In this document: positions 1 to 30,885 of the stretch, in pieces
Numbering within the stretch: position 1 is the first letter of the stretch
Layout: each line of letters starts with the position of its first letter
Origin: Neocallimastix lanati (nom. inval.)
Taxonomy: Eukaryota > Neocallimastigomycota > Neocallimastigomycetes > Neocallimastigales > Neocallimastigaceae
Assembly (NCBI GenBank): GCA_016946835.1
Contig: JACVTC010000005.1
Location: 848,501 to 912,500, forward strand
DNA: 64,000 nucleotides
Direction of reading: 5' to 3'
Notes under the pieces: generated by a model
What the model saw: only the letters and a program-made list of their open reading frames with translations
Databases searched by the model: none
Told to the model about the DNA's origin: nothing
Made by a program: the position numbers and the translations under genes

Positions 1-1055
1 TAGATAAATATACATCAATAATAATAATTATGAGGATTATTTATTTCTTTTGATATAATTATTTTTTAAATAATTAAAGTTTTATATATTATTTATTATT
101 TTTATTACTATTATGACTTTGTAAAATTTAGTAACTATTAAAAAATATAATTATTGTAATGACTAAATAAAAAAAAAAAAAAAAAAGAGTATAAAAATTA
201 TAAATTATAATTATTATTTATGACTTATAAAAATATATATATTAATTATGATCATATATTTAATAATATATGTACTGTGCAATAAAAATTTAAATACTTT
301 AAATATTATGAAAATAAATTATTGATGTCAATAAACTAAACTTTATTTATTTTTTTTTTTTTTTTTAAATAATTTACTTTTCAAAAACTTAAATATGAAA
401 ATATAATAAAAATAAAAGTTAAGTAGTTGATTGTCTAAAAAAAAAATGTACATATATATATATATAAAATTAAAAGAAAAAAAAATTTTTAGTAAAAATA
501 TACTTTAAAATTTAATTATTACTTATAACCTATATATAAAATATTATTGTTATTGAACTGTTAAAATCATAATTAAAAATTTTTCAAATTCGAAACTTTT
601 AAGTTTAAAGTTTTGAATTTTAATTATATATATATATAAAAGAATTATTTTTACTATTAAAGTAATTAAAAATTTGTTTTTTTATTTTATTTAAAGTTTA
701 TCTGATTATTTTAAAAAAAAAAATAATTTTTTTTTTCTTATAATTAAATTAAAATAATAATTAATTATTAAATTATTAAAGTATATAATAATAATAATAA
801 AAAAAAAAGATAGTAGAATATGAATATAAAGTACAGATTGAAAAAAATAAAATAATAAAATAAAATAAAATAAATAGTGTAGTTGTATAAAAGAATAAAA
901 TATTTACAAAAATAAAATAAAATAAAGCAAAATAAAATAAAGCAAAATAAAAAAAAATAAAGTAAAATAAAATAAAGTAAAATAAAATAAAGCAAAATAA
1001 AATAAAATAAAGTAAAATAAAATAAAGTAAAATAATATATATATATATTTTCAAT
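1..1055. other. AT-rich 5' flank with low-complexity upstream repeat
   Basis: No gene is visible here. Positions 1-840 are A/T-rich with homopolymer runs. From about 840 to 1034 there is an imperfect array of AAAAT/AAAGC/AAAGT-type units (for example aaataaaataaagc, repeated) ending about 20 bases before the ATG of the BTB gene. Open frames read on the minus strand across it are only low-complexity Phe/Tyr/Leu. It may act as a promoter-proximal A-tract, but that is inference. Confidence 0.6.
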
Positions 1056-5879
<4,824 letters not shown>

Positions 5880-5909
5880 ATAAATATATATATAATACAA
5901 ATAGAAATT

Positions 5910-5941
<32 letters not shown>

Positions 5942-6424
5942 ATATATATTATATAAATAAAAAACACAGTTTTTCTATTCAATTTTAAATATTTATAAAA
6001 GATATTAATATATAATTTTTCTAAATATATATTAAGAACATTATTACTCGTAAGATCTCATTTTTTACAATAATTATTAATATACTTCATTGAATTATTA
6101 ATAATTAAATCAAAATAATTTAAATAAATTAAAATAAAAAAAGATATATAATTATAAATATAATTAATTAAAATAAAGTTAAATTATTCCTATCATAAAT
6201 CTACTTATAATAAAAATATTTATTATATGTTTATTTAATAAAAATTATTTTTACAATTTTTAATTTTTATAATTTTTTATTATATTTTTATATTTTATTT
6301 TATTATTATTATTTATTATTTATTATTATTATTTATTATTATTATTATTATTTATTATTTATTATTATTTATTATTATTATTATTATTTATTATTATTAT
6401 TATTTATTATTATTATTATTATTA
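5880..6424. other. Intergenic AT-rich spacer
   Basis: This is the 3' flank of the BTB gene. It has a poly(A) run near 5912-5939 and interrupted ATT/TTATT repeats at about 6300-6426. I see no coding sequence. Confidence 0.6.
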
Positions 6425-6573
6425 TTTATATATGTTGGTCCTTTTTTTGTTTAACATCAGACTTTATTGTTTTTTTTATCAAGAATTTCTTTTAATGGAT
6501 CAACCATGTCATCTAATTTTTGTGAAACAATATTTGGAGCAATAACTTTTGAATAATTAAATGAGAAAGAATC
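6425..6573 (-). pseudogene. Terminal-exon relic resembling CAND1/Knd1 C-terminal HEAT region
   Basis: On the minus strand a splice acceptor (AG at 6575-6574) is followed by an open frame that contains IAPNIVSQKLDDMVDPLKEI and stops at 6457. Shifting frame in the A-run near 6465-6475 lets the reading continue with SDVKQKKDQ before another stop. The pattern P-x-x-V-x-x-x-LD-x-x-V-x-PL followed by VKQ matches what I remember of the C-terminal region of CAND1, the cullin exchange factor. Real CAND1 is over 1000 residues, and no further exons are visible nearby. It is therefore read as a broken gene fragment. The family assignment is from memory on a short stretch and is uncertain. Confidence 0.45.
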
Positions 6574-7030
6574 CTAAAATTCTCAGCAATAATATTGCTG
6601 AGAATTTTCTTGCACGCTTTTTCTCGGAGTACCTTTCCAGTTTCTAACTTCCCTTTGAAGAGAGGCTAGTATAACTTAACCCAATTAGATACTTTCTTGC
6701 TTTCTTGGTAAATTAGTCTGAAAGATCGCTTGTTTGTAGATTTTATCAACATGCATATATATGTACCCATATGCTATAAACTTCCAAGTAAATATATTAA
6801 ATGACAGTACTTGTGCAACCCATTCAGACCCATAGTTCGGACAGTATCTTGTCTATATTACTTTGGAGATGAAGAATAATATGTATATATAAGGGGAGGA
6901 GAAATACGTACTTGTAACCCTAATCATCATATTCCGTAAAATCCTCTTGTGAGGAAAACCAGAAATGGTCAAAGGGCAAGACTGAACTTATGAACTCACA
7001 ACCAAGAAAGAACCTGGTTCTATTAATTAT
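6574..7030. mobile_element. Less AT-rich insertion, candidate solo LTR or transposon remnant
   Basis: About 450 bases have clearly more G/C than everything around them. They begin with the palindrome and end near the run AACCTGGTTCTATTAATTA. A TATA-like string (TATATAAGGGGAGGAG at about 6885-6900) is followed by mixed sequence, as in the U3/R region of many LTRs. I see no long open frame, no clear terminal inverted repeats and no certain target-site duplication, so the element class is open. A retroelement-derived insertion into the CAND1-like relic is the simplest reading. Confidence 0.35.
6576..6608. repeat. Perfect 16-bp palindrome (hairpin)
   Basis: Two 16-bp arms around one central base (left arm AAAATTCTCAGCAATA, right arm its exact complement). 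It abuts the acceptor of the CAND1-like relic and starts the less AT-rich insertion that follows. Confidence 0.9.
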
Positions 7031-8644
7031 ATCCAAAATATTAAGAAAAGTGTCATATTAAATGTACTAAATTATATTTTTAATTCTTTTAATAATAATA
7101 ATAATTCATAGATATGTTTCTAAATAAGTATATGCTAGTCATAACTAATAAAAGATGACATGTGAATATGATATCAAGTTTTCTCTATTAGTTTGTGATT
7201 AAATTTTAATATTTATTATTGAAAACTATAATAATTATTAAAATTTTTATATTTTATTTTTTTATTACTTAAAAATTAAATATTGGTTTTGTTAATATTT
7301 CCCTAATATTTATTTAATTTTATTTAAATATATATGATATTTATTATTAGTATTCATATATGTTAATTGATTATTATTAAAAATATTAACATATTATTAT
7401 ATATTATTATGTGTAACAAATGGAACAAATTTTTAATTTGTAATATTTGTTGTTGTTTTTTGTTATTATACTATTGAATTATAGTATAATTGTTTATTAT
7501 AATAATAACAATAGTGCAATAATCATAAATTTCATTTAAAAAGTATTTTCTTTTTAATTAAGTAAAAATTAAATCAATAAAATTCATAGAAATAAAGTTA
7601 TATATATCATAAGTTGAGTAATTAAAGGCTTTTTAATTTTTAAATTTTTGTTTTTATTTCGCTAATGCGTTAGAATATGTGAAATATATGATAAACAAAC
7701 TTTAATAAATAATGTACAAGCCACAATGCATTGATATAAAAAACATTTAATTTTAGTGCTATTTTATTATTAAATGTATATTAATAAAGTTTAATTATAA
7801 ACCAAAAATTCCTTAGTCTTATCATTTATTTATTTATTTATTTATATTTTCTATTTTAAATATATTTTACATACATATTATTAAATGTAATAAAAATGTA
7901 TCAAATAATAAATTTTGAGTTGATTTTTAAAAATATAAATTAAAAAATAAAAGTTTAATAATAATTAAATGTTGTTGTATATTAATAATATAATGTAATA
8001 TATAATTATTAATTTAATGTTATTAAATTGATATATTTTTGATATGTAAGTAACAAAAAGTAAAAAAAAAACAAAAATAAAATAATATATTTATTATATA
8101 AATAATTAATATAATTAATTAATTATAGTATATTCAAAAAAGTAAATAAATATATTAATAATTAATAAATATAATAAAAGTATTCTTTATAATTTTAAAC
8201 TTTCGTTTTTTATAAACTAACTTTTATTTATAATTAGTATTATTTATTTTATTAAATCTATAAATTATAAATTTGAGATAAAGGTATAAAATATACATTT
8301 TATGTATAATAAAAAATATTAAAATAAAAATATATATATATATATTTGTGAGATAAAATGGAATTTTATATAATATTGAAGTGGAAGTAATAAAAAGATG
8401 TTTCATGTAATATTAAATTTATGGCAAATAAATATAAATACCTTTTTTTTTTTTTTTTTTTAATAGAAGAAAATAATAAGTGTTGAATATAAATAAATTT
8501 TCAAAGATATTACCTTATATAAGTATAAGTTAAAATAAAATAAGAAATATTATATTACATAAATTATATATATTATGGTTAATTCAACATTCAAATTCAA
8601 AACATAACAAATAATATTTAAAATATAATATAGTTTATTTCGAG

Positions 8645-8681
<37 letters not shown>

Positions 8682-8845
8682 AAAAATGATAATAATAAAT
8701 AAATAATATAATAGGAGCTATTTATGAAAATAAGAATTTCTATATTACATATATATAAAAAAATAAACATATTGGTTATTTAATATCATACTGAATTATT
8801 AATTGTTTTTTAAAACTATTTATATATATATCAAAGAAATAAAAA
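7031..8845. other. Intergenic AT-rich spacer
   Basis: No gene is seen. It contains small A/T hairpins (for example arms ATTATACTAT/ATAGTATAAT near 7465-7492), poly(T) runs near 8444-8461 and 8650-8677, and the promoter-side flank of the BAR gene. Confidence 0.6.
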
Positions 8846-10729
8846 ATGGAAAAAATTAATGCTACTATTAGTGATGTTGGTTCAAAATGGAACCCATGGG
8901 CTCAGAAATTAAGTAGAGGTTTTAGTCAAGTTAAACAATATGCTCAAGAAAAAATGGGTAATATTGAAGACATTACTAAATTACCACAAGAATATCTTGA
9001 CCTTGAAGAAGTATGTATAATAAAAAATTTTATAATGTTTACATTTATTAATATTAATATTAATATAACGTTAATTTTAATTTTAAAATAATGAATTATA
9101 AAGAGAGTCGATAAGATTAGAGAACTTCACGAATTTTTATTAAAGGTCACCAAGCATTATACTCGTAGTACTCACGACTATGGTAATTATTATAATTATT
9201 ATTTTAATTATTACTATTTTTTTAATAATATTATTATTATTATAATTTTCTTATTTGATTTATTAATTAATTAAAATAAAAATAATAATGGATAATTTAT
9301 AAATAAATTTCATAAATACTTGATTCAAATAAATTATATACAGATCAATCTCTCGGAGAATCTTTTTATGACACTGCCACCAAGGTATCTGAAAAAATTT
9401 CCTCAAAACCCGAAAGTACTCCAAAATCACCAACAACTCCAATGTCTCAAGGTCATGCTATTTCCAAGGTTTGTTTAGATACAGCCAATTCAATTTTAGC
9501 TTCTAAAGATGAAAATGATCCATTTGGTAAATTTAGAATATTATTTATTTACATTAACAATATTTTTAAGAAATAAAGATTATTCTTAAATTTAGAATAA
9601 TATTAGTAATATTATTATAAATAATAATATATTAATAAAAGGTGTTGCTTTAAAAAAGATTTCCAATTCTTATGAAAATATTGGTGAAGCTAAAGTTGCT
9701 GAAGTAAGTTTAATTAATAATAATAATAAATAATAAATAATAAATAATAATAAACTAGTAAATAAATATTGATAATATTATTAATTAAATGTATATATAT
9801 ATATATATATATGAAATCAGGATAATGCTATTGTTGAAAACTTCTGGAAACCATTCAATACTACATTAAATAGTTCTATTGCATTTGCTATGGTAAATAA
9901 ATATACTATACTATAAATATACAAATAATTAAATAAATATAAATTAATATTAATAATTTATTATTTATTGAATAATATTTTTTTTTTTTTTTTTTTTTTA
10001 AATAAATAATATTAGAAAGCTAGAAGAAATGTTTATTCTGCTAGATTAAATTATGATGCTTGTAAGCAAAATTTAAAGAATGCCAAGATTGAAAATGTTG
10101 ATGTTGTAAGTTTTTTTTTTTTTTTTTTTAATTTTTTATTATTATTAATACTAAAATAAAAATATTTAAAATAAAAAAAAAACTTTTTTGGTATTAATCT
10201 AATTTTTAAATATCATTATGAATAGGCTCGCAATGAAATGGAAACTGCTGAAGTAATTATAACTAAAAAATTATATTTTAATTTATATAATTAAATAATG
10301 ATAATAAAAGAAATAATAATAATTTGACTTATTAATTTATAATAAAAATAGGGCGAATTTGTTAGAGCTGTTGAAGAAGCCATGTCTAAAATGAAAATTG
10401 TTATTGAAAGTGTAAGTTTTATTTTATTTTATTTTATTTAATTTTATGTATATATATTAATTATTATTTTAATTTTTTTTAATTTTATTATTATTATTTT
10501 TTTTTTATTTTACTAAACATTTAAATTTTAATTATTTCATGAAATAAATTTTAATTAAATGTACATTCATTAGTCTGAACCTCTCAAAAACCTCAACTCC
10601 TTTATTGAAGCTCAACTTGAATATCATAAGAGAGTTTATGAAATTTTATCTGAATTAAGTCCAGAAATTAATGAATTAGAATTAAATAATGAAGCTATAT
10701 TAAGAGAAAAGGCTTTAAGCAACCAATAA
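8846..10729 (+). CDS. BAR-domain protein, Gvp36-like (9 exons)
   Basis: Exons 8846-9010, 9104-9182, 9344-9526, 9642-9703, 9821-9892, 10016-10105, 10226-10252, 10352-10411 and 10574-10729 give 297 residues. The N-terminus (SKWNPWAQKLSRGFSQVKQY, then EKMG, TKLPQEYLDLE) is characteristic of the fungal Gvp36-type BAR proteins, followed by long helices with regularly spaced charged residues. Examples are EERVDKIRELHEFLLKVTKH and a C-terminal helix with EAQLEYHKRVYEILSELSPE. BAR proteins dimerise into a curved surface that binds or bends membranes; Gvp36 acts in Golgi, vacuole and endocytic traffic in yeast. Length is close to the yeast protein (about 330). The seventh exon is only 27 bp. All introns carry GTA donors and nearly all TAG or CAG acceptors, and the frame closes exactly. 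Confidence 0.88.
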
Positions 10730-12349
10730 AGTAGTTAATTCATTTTAATTTTATCAAAAAAAATTAAATTTTATTAGATTCGATATTCCTTTTAAAGAAT
10801 ACTTTTATAAAATAGAAATAATAAATAAAATATAAAAATAATAAAGAAATTAATATATGACCATTATTTATATTTATACATATTTTAATTATATAATTTA
10901 TGTACAATTATAAAATTGAATATAAATAGAAAAAAAAAAAAAAAAAAAGCTGATATAAAAATGTAAAAATTTTATGAAGAAATAAATAAAAAAATAAAAT
11001 AAAATATATTTTATAAACATGAAATCTAATTATTATTTGCATTAAATAATTAAATAATTAATAATTTTCTTTTACAGGCTTATTATTAAGTTTCGTATAA
11101 TTTGAGATATTTAATCTTTATTTTAATTATTATATATATTAAACAAGAATCAAATCAAATTGTAATTTATTTCATATTCATATAAATTTAATACCATTAT
11201 TAAAAATCTTATATATTCTCACAATCCTTAAAATATTTAATCATTTAAAATGATTATTTAATTAAATAAATAAATAAATTTGGTTTCGATCTATCTTTAA
11301 AAATTATATATATATATTTAATAAATTAAAACAATTTTTTTTTTTTATTTATTTATGATGGTAAATTGACATGAATGTCTTCATGTGATCTCTAATATAC
11401 CATAAGATGTAAAGAATTTATTTTAGTTACTATTTTTTACTTGACTAGAACTTGAAAAAGAAATGATGAAATAGTGAAAAAGAATATGAAAATAGTAAAG
11501 AAATTGATCAAAAATAATTAATGAAGATTTATTATTTAAATTTAATATATGACATATATAACATAGAAGAGCTTTTCATTTCAAGATAAAAAAAAAAGAA
11601 AAAAGATTTTAATTTTTAAAGAACATCGTACTGATTTCTAGAACATAGGATAGTAGAATTTGTTAATTCATTTTTTTTTATAATATATCAAAATCGATAT
11701 AGGAATCCTCCTTTAAAACTTCATATTTTGAAACATTTAAACTAAATACTATCTTTTAATTTTTTAATTTTTCAATTTTAATCCAGAATCAGAACTTCCC
11801 TCCATTATTCGTTTTATCTGATTTTATCTGAAAATATATATATTTCTGTATATATATAAAAAAAAATTATCATTATTAATTAGAATAATAAATTTTATTG
11901 TCATTTATCTTTCATATTTAAATGAAATGTACTCATTTTGAATATTACTTTATTTTATTATTATTATTTCTTTTTTTTTTTTTTTTTTTAATTTTATCGA
12001 TTAGATATTATAGTTTATCAATTAATTTTTGGTTTTGTAATTTTAATTAAAGATATTAATAATTTTAATATATTATAATAAAATAATATCCGTTTTTATA
12101 ATAAATTTTACACATTCAAAAAAAAAGGTATATTTTATAAAACTTCATTATATTATATATATTTTTAAGAATAGTTAGAATTTATTTATTAAAAAAATAT
12201 TAAAAGTTTCTACTCTAATTTTTTTTTAAAAGCAAAATATCTAGTATTATATCTCTCTTTTTTTTTTTTTTTTTTATAGTAATTTTGTTTATATTTATTT
12301 ATTTATTTATTATTTTTTTATTTTATTTTTTAATTTTTTATTTTATTAT

Positions 12350-12389
<40 letters not shown>

Positions 12390-12685
12390 CATTTTTTTTA
12401 TAATTAATATAAAATAAAAATTACTAAATTTAAAAAAATAAAAAAAAATAAAAAAAAATAAAAAAATAAAAAAAAAAAAAAAAAATATCATTAATGTATC
12501 AATTAAAATAATTGATATATAATTTGGTCAAAATTATTTAAAATGTTCATAAATCTCAGTAATACATAATAGACTAATACTTTAAATAATATTAATAATA
12601 TTAAAATATTGATATATATATATGATTGTATTAACAAATAATTTTTAATAGTATTTATATTTATATTAATATTTAATTCTAGATG

Positions 12686-12726
<41 letters not shown>

Positions 12727-13195
12727 TAGATTTATGGAAAATCAAAAATATTTATATATATTAATAATTTTATATTATATTTGGAATATTAAGTGGTTCA
12801 TTTAACAAACTGTCATTAAATGTCTTAATAAATAGAATTAATATATATATAATTTTGATAATAATAATAATAATAATAATAATAATTAATATATTATATT
12901 AAAACGAAACATTAAAAATAAAATATTAAACAAAAAAAAATTATAATTAATGTTATAAAATTTACCATGAAATTGTTTTTTGTATAAGTAGAATAATCAT
13001 TCTATTATTTGAGAGATATAATAATTAAAAGTTACATTAAAAAAGATATTATTATTTAAAATAAATTATAAAAAATATAAAAAATATATATATAAATTAT
13101 ATATATAAATTAGTAAAAATATATAGTTATTAAAGAAAAAATTTCTCTTTATAAATATTAAAAAGGAAATAGATAAAAAATATAATTATTAGATA
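10730..13195. other. Convergent intergenic spacer
   Basis: About 2.5 kb lie between the convergent BAR and FBF1-like genes. It is A/T-rich with long T-runs (about 12350-12390 and 12690-12722) and A-runs. The apparent open frames near 12503-12745 are low complexity and not convincing. Confidence 0.6.
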
Positions 13196-21050
<7,855 letters not shown>

Positions 21051-22494
21051 TTGTTTTATTTTTCAATGAAAAACTTATTGTTCTTTTTATATTATTAAAA
21101 TTTGTTATTTTCTTTACTTTTAATTATATATAATTAATTTATAAATTTAATTATACTATTAATATAAATGCTGATAATTATAAACAGTGATAAATAAAAG
21201 AATAATAACCATAAAATAAAAATATTAAAAAAAGGATATTAAAAAATATATGTATATTTAATATAATTTTTTATTAAAAATAAAAAAAAAAAAGATTACA
21301 TTTACAATTTAGGATTATTTATTTTAAGTAATAAACACACATTTTATTTATTTAATATTAATAAACTTTAATTAAAAAAATATGATAATACACCAAGCGC
21401 AGCATATTAATATCAAAACATAAATAAAAACTACGTTTTAAAGCTAAAAGTTTATTTTAATAATTATTATTTTAAAAACTTTATTTTTTTTTTATTTTTT
21501 TTTTTTTTTTTAATTTATTTAAATTAATTTAAAAAATGATATTTTTATATATCATATTAATAATATGTGCTAAATAATATTATATATAATTGAATCTTAT
21601 TTATTATTATTAATTTTTTCTTTTATATTATTAATATTTTGTATTAATATTTGAATTAATATTATATTATTTATTATATATATATTTATATTATTTATTT
21701 TGTTAATTATTTTATTAATGAATACGAATTAATATGGATTAGTTATTAAAAGATTGATTAAAAAAATATCTTTTTATCAGAAAAAGATTTGTATAATTAT
21801 ATACAAAAGAAAATTATTAGTATATGATAATATAATAAATTATTTTTATAATATTTATTAAATATTATATAATAAATTACTAAAAAAATTACTAAAAAAA
21901 TTTTAATTATATAGATTGATATGTTTTTTTTTTTTTTTTTTTGTATAAAACTTTAAATTTTGAAAAGTCTAGAGTCAATATCATTTAATAATTTTATTAA
22001 TTATTTAAAAAAAGTAAATCCTTCTTTTTCCATGAAAAATAAAATTTAAAATATATACGTATATAATTAAAAATTACTGATTATTTTACTTTTTCCATGA
22101 AAAAGAATAATTACAATATGTACATAATTAAAAAATACTAATTATTTTACATAATTTAATAAAAATTTTTTTTAATTTCATTATTTTGATAAATGAGAAA
22201 TATTAAAATTCTTCAAAATAAAACATTAAAGTAAAACAAAGGAATTATGAAAAAAGCAAAAAAAATATATATATATATATATATATATAATAAAAAGATT
22301 TTTTTTATGTCCTTTATTAATTACACTTCTTTCTAGTTTTTATTTTAACTACATTAAATCAAAGAATCATTGTAAAGTAGAAAAAAAAATTTTAACAAAG
22401 AATTGTTAAATTTTAATTAGTTAAAGTAATTTAATAATTTCAATAAGTTCATTTGACATCATTTAATTTCTTATAATTAGAGTTTACAAAATTA

Positions 22495-22541
<47 letters not shown>

Positions 22542-22718
22542 GAACTTAATAAATATATAAATTTTAATTAAATATATATTTGATTATTAATTTGTTTTGT
22601 TTAGTCTTTGTAATGGTATATAAATGATATATATTTATTACCTTTTATATACATCAAAATAATTAATTTATTTCATATTACTTCTATTTATGTTTTAGAA
22701 ATGATAATAATGTATGCT

Positions 22719-22758
<40 letters not shown>

Positions 22759-23769
22759 TTTAAATAACAGTTTTTTATACTAAATTATTTGAATTTAATA
22801 TAAAAATTCTTTCCTAATGAAATAATATTATTATTCAAATTAATTTAGATAATACCCAGATTGATAAATTCTTTAATATACAGATTAATGCATTAATGTA
22901 TAAAATATTAAATAAATAATGTAATATAATTATGGTGTATATGATTTAAACTATTATTGGTATAATAATGACTCTAGCTAGTAATTAATGTAAAAAAATG
23001 ATGAAATGATGGTTTATAAATATGTTTTTTTCTTTATAACTATATATTTAGGAAAGAGTTTTAGTTTTTTTTTTTCTATTCTAAGCCTAAGTATTAAAGT
23101 ATTATGGTCAATATGAACATATGGTATTAATTAAAGTATTTAATGTATAAGTATTCAAATATTGGTATACATATTTTGTTTATTTTTTTTATTTGTAAAA
23201 ATTTAAGTTTTTTAATAGACATCACAATATTCAATAATTATAACTATCCAATTTATGGAACATTCTTTAAAATTTTCAAATTTGAACAAATATATATAAA
23301 AATGCTATTCATTTAATAATTTAAATTATTTTTACCAGATAGAAAAATTAATAATGTTAATGATAATTATTATTTAAATATAAAAACTCCAAATATTTTC
23401 ATTAAAAATTTTTTACTTTATAACATAAAAAAGATTAAAATTAAACTTTACTTTATAATTTTACATGAATTATTTAAATTCATTTTTTATTTTATTCCAA
23501 AAAAAAAAAAAAGGTTATGGTATGGAATCGGTTAATTAAATCATTGGATTTTATATAGAAAAAAATATCCAAAGGTTCTATAAAAGTAAAACATTTGGAT
23601 TGGTAACAATTTTTCGAAAGTCATTTCATTGAATATGTAAAATTATTTAATTTATTAAATTTATTCATATAAAACACTGACTTGATTAATACAATTTATA
23701 TATTTATATATATAAGTAATATAACAGTAAATTCTACTACAATAGATTTTAATAAATTTCCTTTTTTTT
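21051..23769. other. Intergenic AT-rich spacer
   Basis: This is the upstream region of the FBF1-like gene. It contains A/T homopolymers, an (AAT)n run near 22498-22538 and an A-run at about 22727-22752. No coding sequence or RNA gene is evident. Confidence 0.55.
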
Positions 23770-23900
23770 TTTTTTTTTTTTAGGCTAGGATTAACGAGAG
23801 GGGAAAACAACAAGTCCTCCAGTCTCTTCCTTAAACCTATCAGACTCTTATTAGATTCACTGATATACCTTTTCGGCATCGACGAGAACTCTTCCTAAGC
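23761..23900 (-). pseudogene. Retroposed or exon-like relic with A-tail
   Basis: Minus-strand reading: an AG acceptor-like end (TTGCTTAG), then an open stretch containing EEFSSMPKRYISESNKSLIG and RLEDLLFSPLVNPSL. It then runs straight into a pure A-tail (plus-strand T-run 23761-23782). The G/C content is far above the surroundings. It could be the 5'-truncated 3' end of a retroposed transcript or a LINE, or an orphan exon. I do not recognise the protein, and no clear target-site duplication is visible. Confidence 0.4.
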
Positions 23901-23905
23901 AAGGT

Positions 23906-24686
23906 TAATATAAATAATAATAAAAATTATTGTTTTCTATATAAGAATTATTATATTTAAAATTATTAATAATATTAATGTATAATGTATATATTTAAAA
24001 TAAATATATACATTATACATCTAGACTAATCTAATTAATTTATTATTATTAATTATATTATTAATATTCTATTTTTATTAATAATATCTTAGTCATTTTA
24101 TCAATATTCAATATATTATTACTTTTAATAGCACTTAATTAATATCAATATCAAATTTATACTATTATTCTATATTTTTATTAAAAAAATTTATAATATT
24201 ATTATACTATTATTCTTTATATTTATTAAATCTTTTATTATATTATTATTCTTTATTTTTTTAAATCTTTTATAATATTATTATATTATTATTCTTTATT
24301 TTTATTAAATCTTTTAAAATATTTGTATTTATATATATATATTATTTTATTTTTCCAATACAAAAATTATCAGAATCTCATGATTAAATTAAATTCAATA
24401 TTAGAAACATAACTTCAACAACTATACCCTAATTATTTAATATTTTCTGTAAATCTTCATTACAACGTAATTAGTTACAATACTAATTAAGTATTATACA
24501 ATAATTTATTAATATTATGAAATTTATATTATCAATTTAAAAGGTTATTTACATTCAATAAGTATTAAAGATTATATTTATTATATAATAAATTTATTTT
24601 GTTTATTTATAAATTTTTATAATATCTTAATATCATAATATAATTCAATATTAAATATTAATGAATTATTAATATATTTCATAAAA
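23906..24686. other. Intergenic AT-rich spacer
   Basis: This is the 3' flank of the REEP-like gene, with degenerate TTATTATTCTTTATT repeats between about 24160 and 24320. Nothing else is seen. Confidence 0.55.
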
Positions 24687-30488
<5,802 letters not shown>

Positions 30489-30838
30489 AGTAAGTTTTGT
30501 TTTTTTTTTTTTTTATTTTACAATTGATTAAAATTTTTAATTTTGACAAAATTATTTATATATATCTTGGGATAAATTATTTATTTGTTAAATTTTAAAT
30601 TGAATATATTCAAAGTTAGTTTTATTATAGAGCTATTAATTTTTTAGTAATTGATATATAAATATTTTAGTTTCATTTATTTATTAATTTATTTATTTTA
30701 AAGTAAGTTAGTAGAAGTTTTTTATAGAATATAAAAAGTAATTGTTTTAATTAATATAATATTAATAAAAAAAAATATAATTATTTTTATTACTATAATA
30801 ATTTATATTATCTTTATTAATGTTATTTTAATTAAAAC

Positions 30839-30885
<47 letters not shown>

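Noticed and set aside
12503-12745. Minus-strand frame with a Lys run
   Set aside because: It is built on a T homopolymer and A/T-rich spacer, with no domain and no splice support.
23661-23879. Minus-strand frame as an intact small gene starting at MPKRYIS
   Set aside because: The coding-like part runs into a homopolymer and low-complexity sequence, and lacks a plausible 5' end, so it is treated as a relic.
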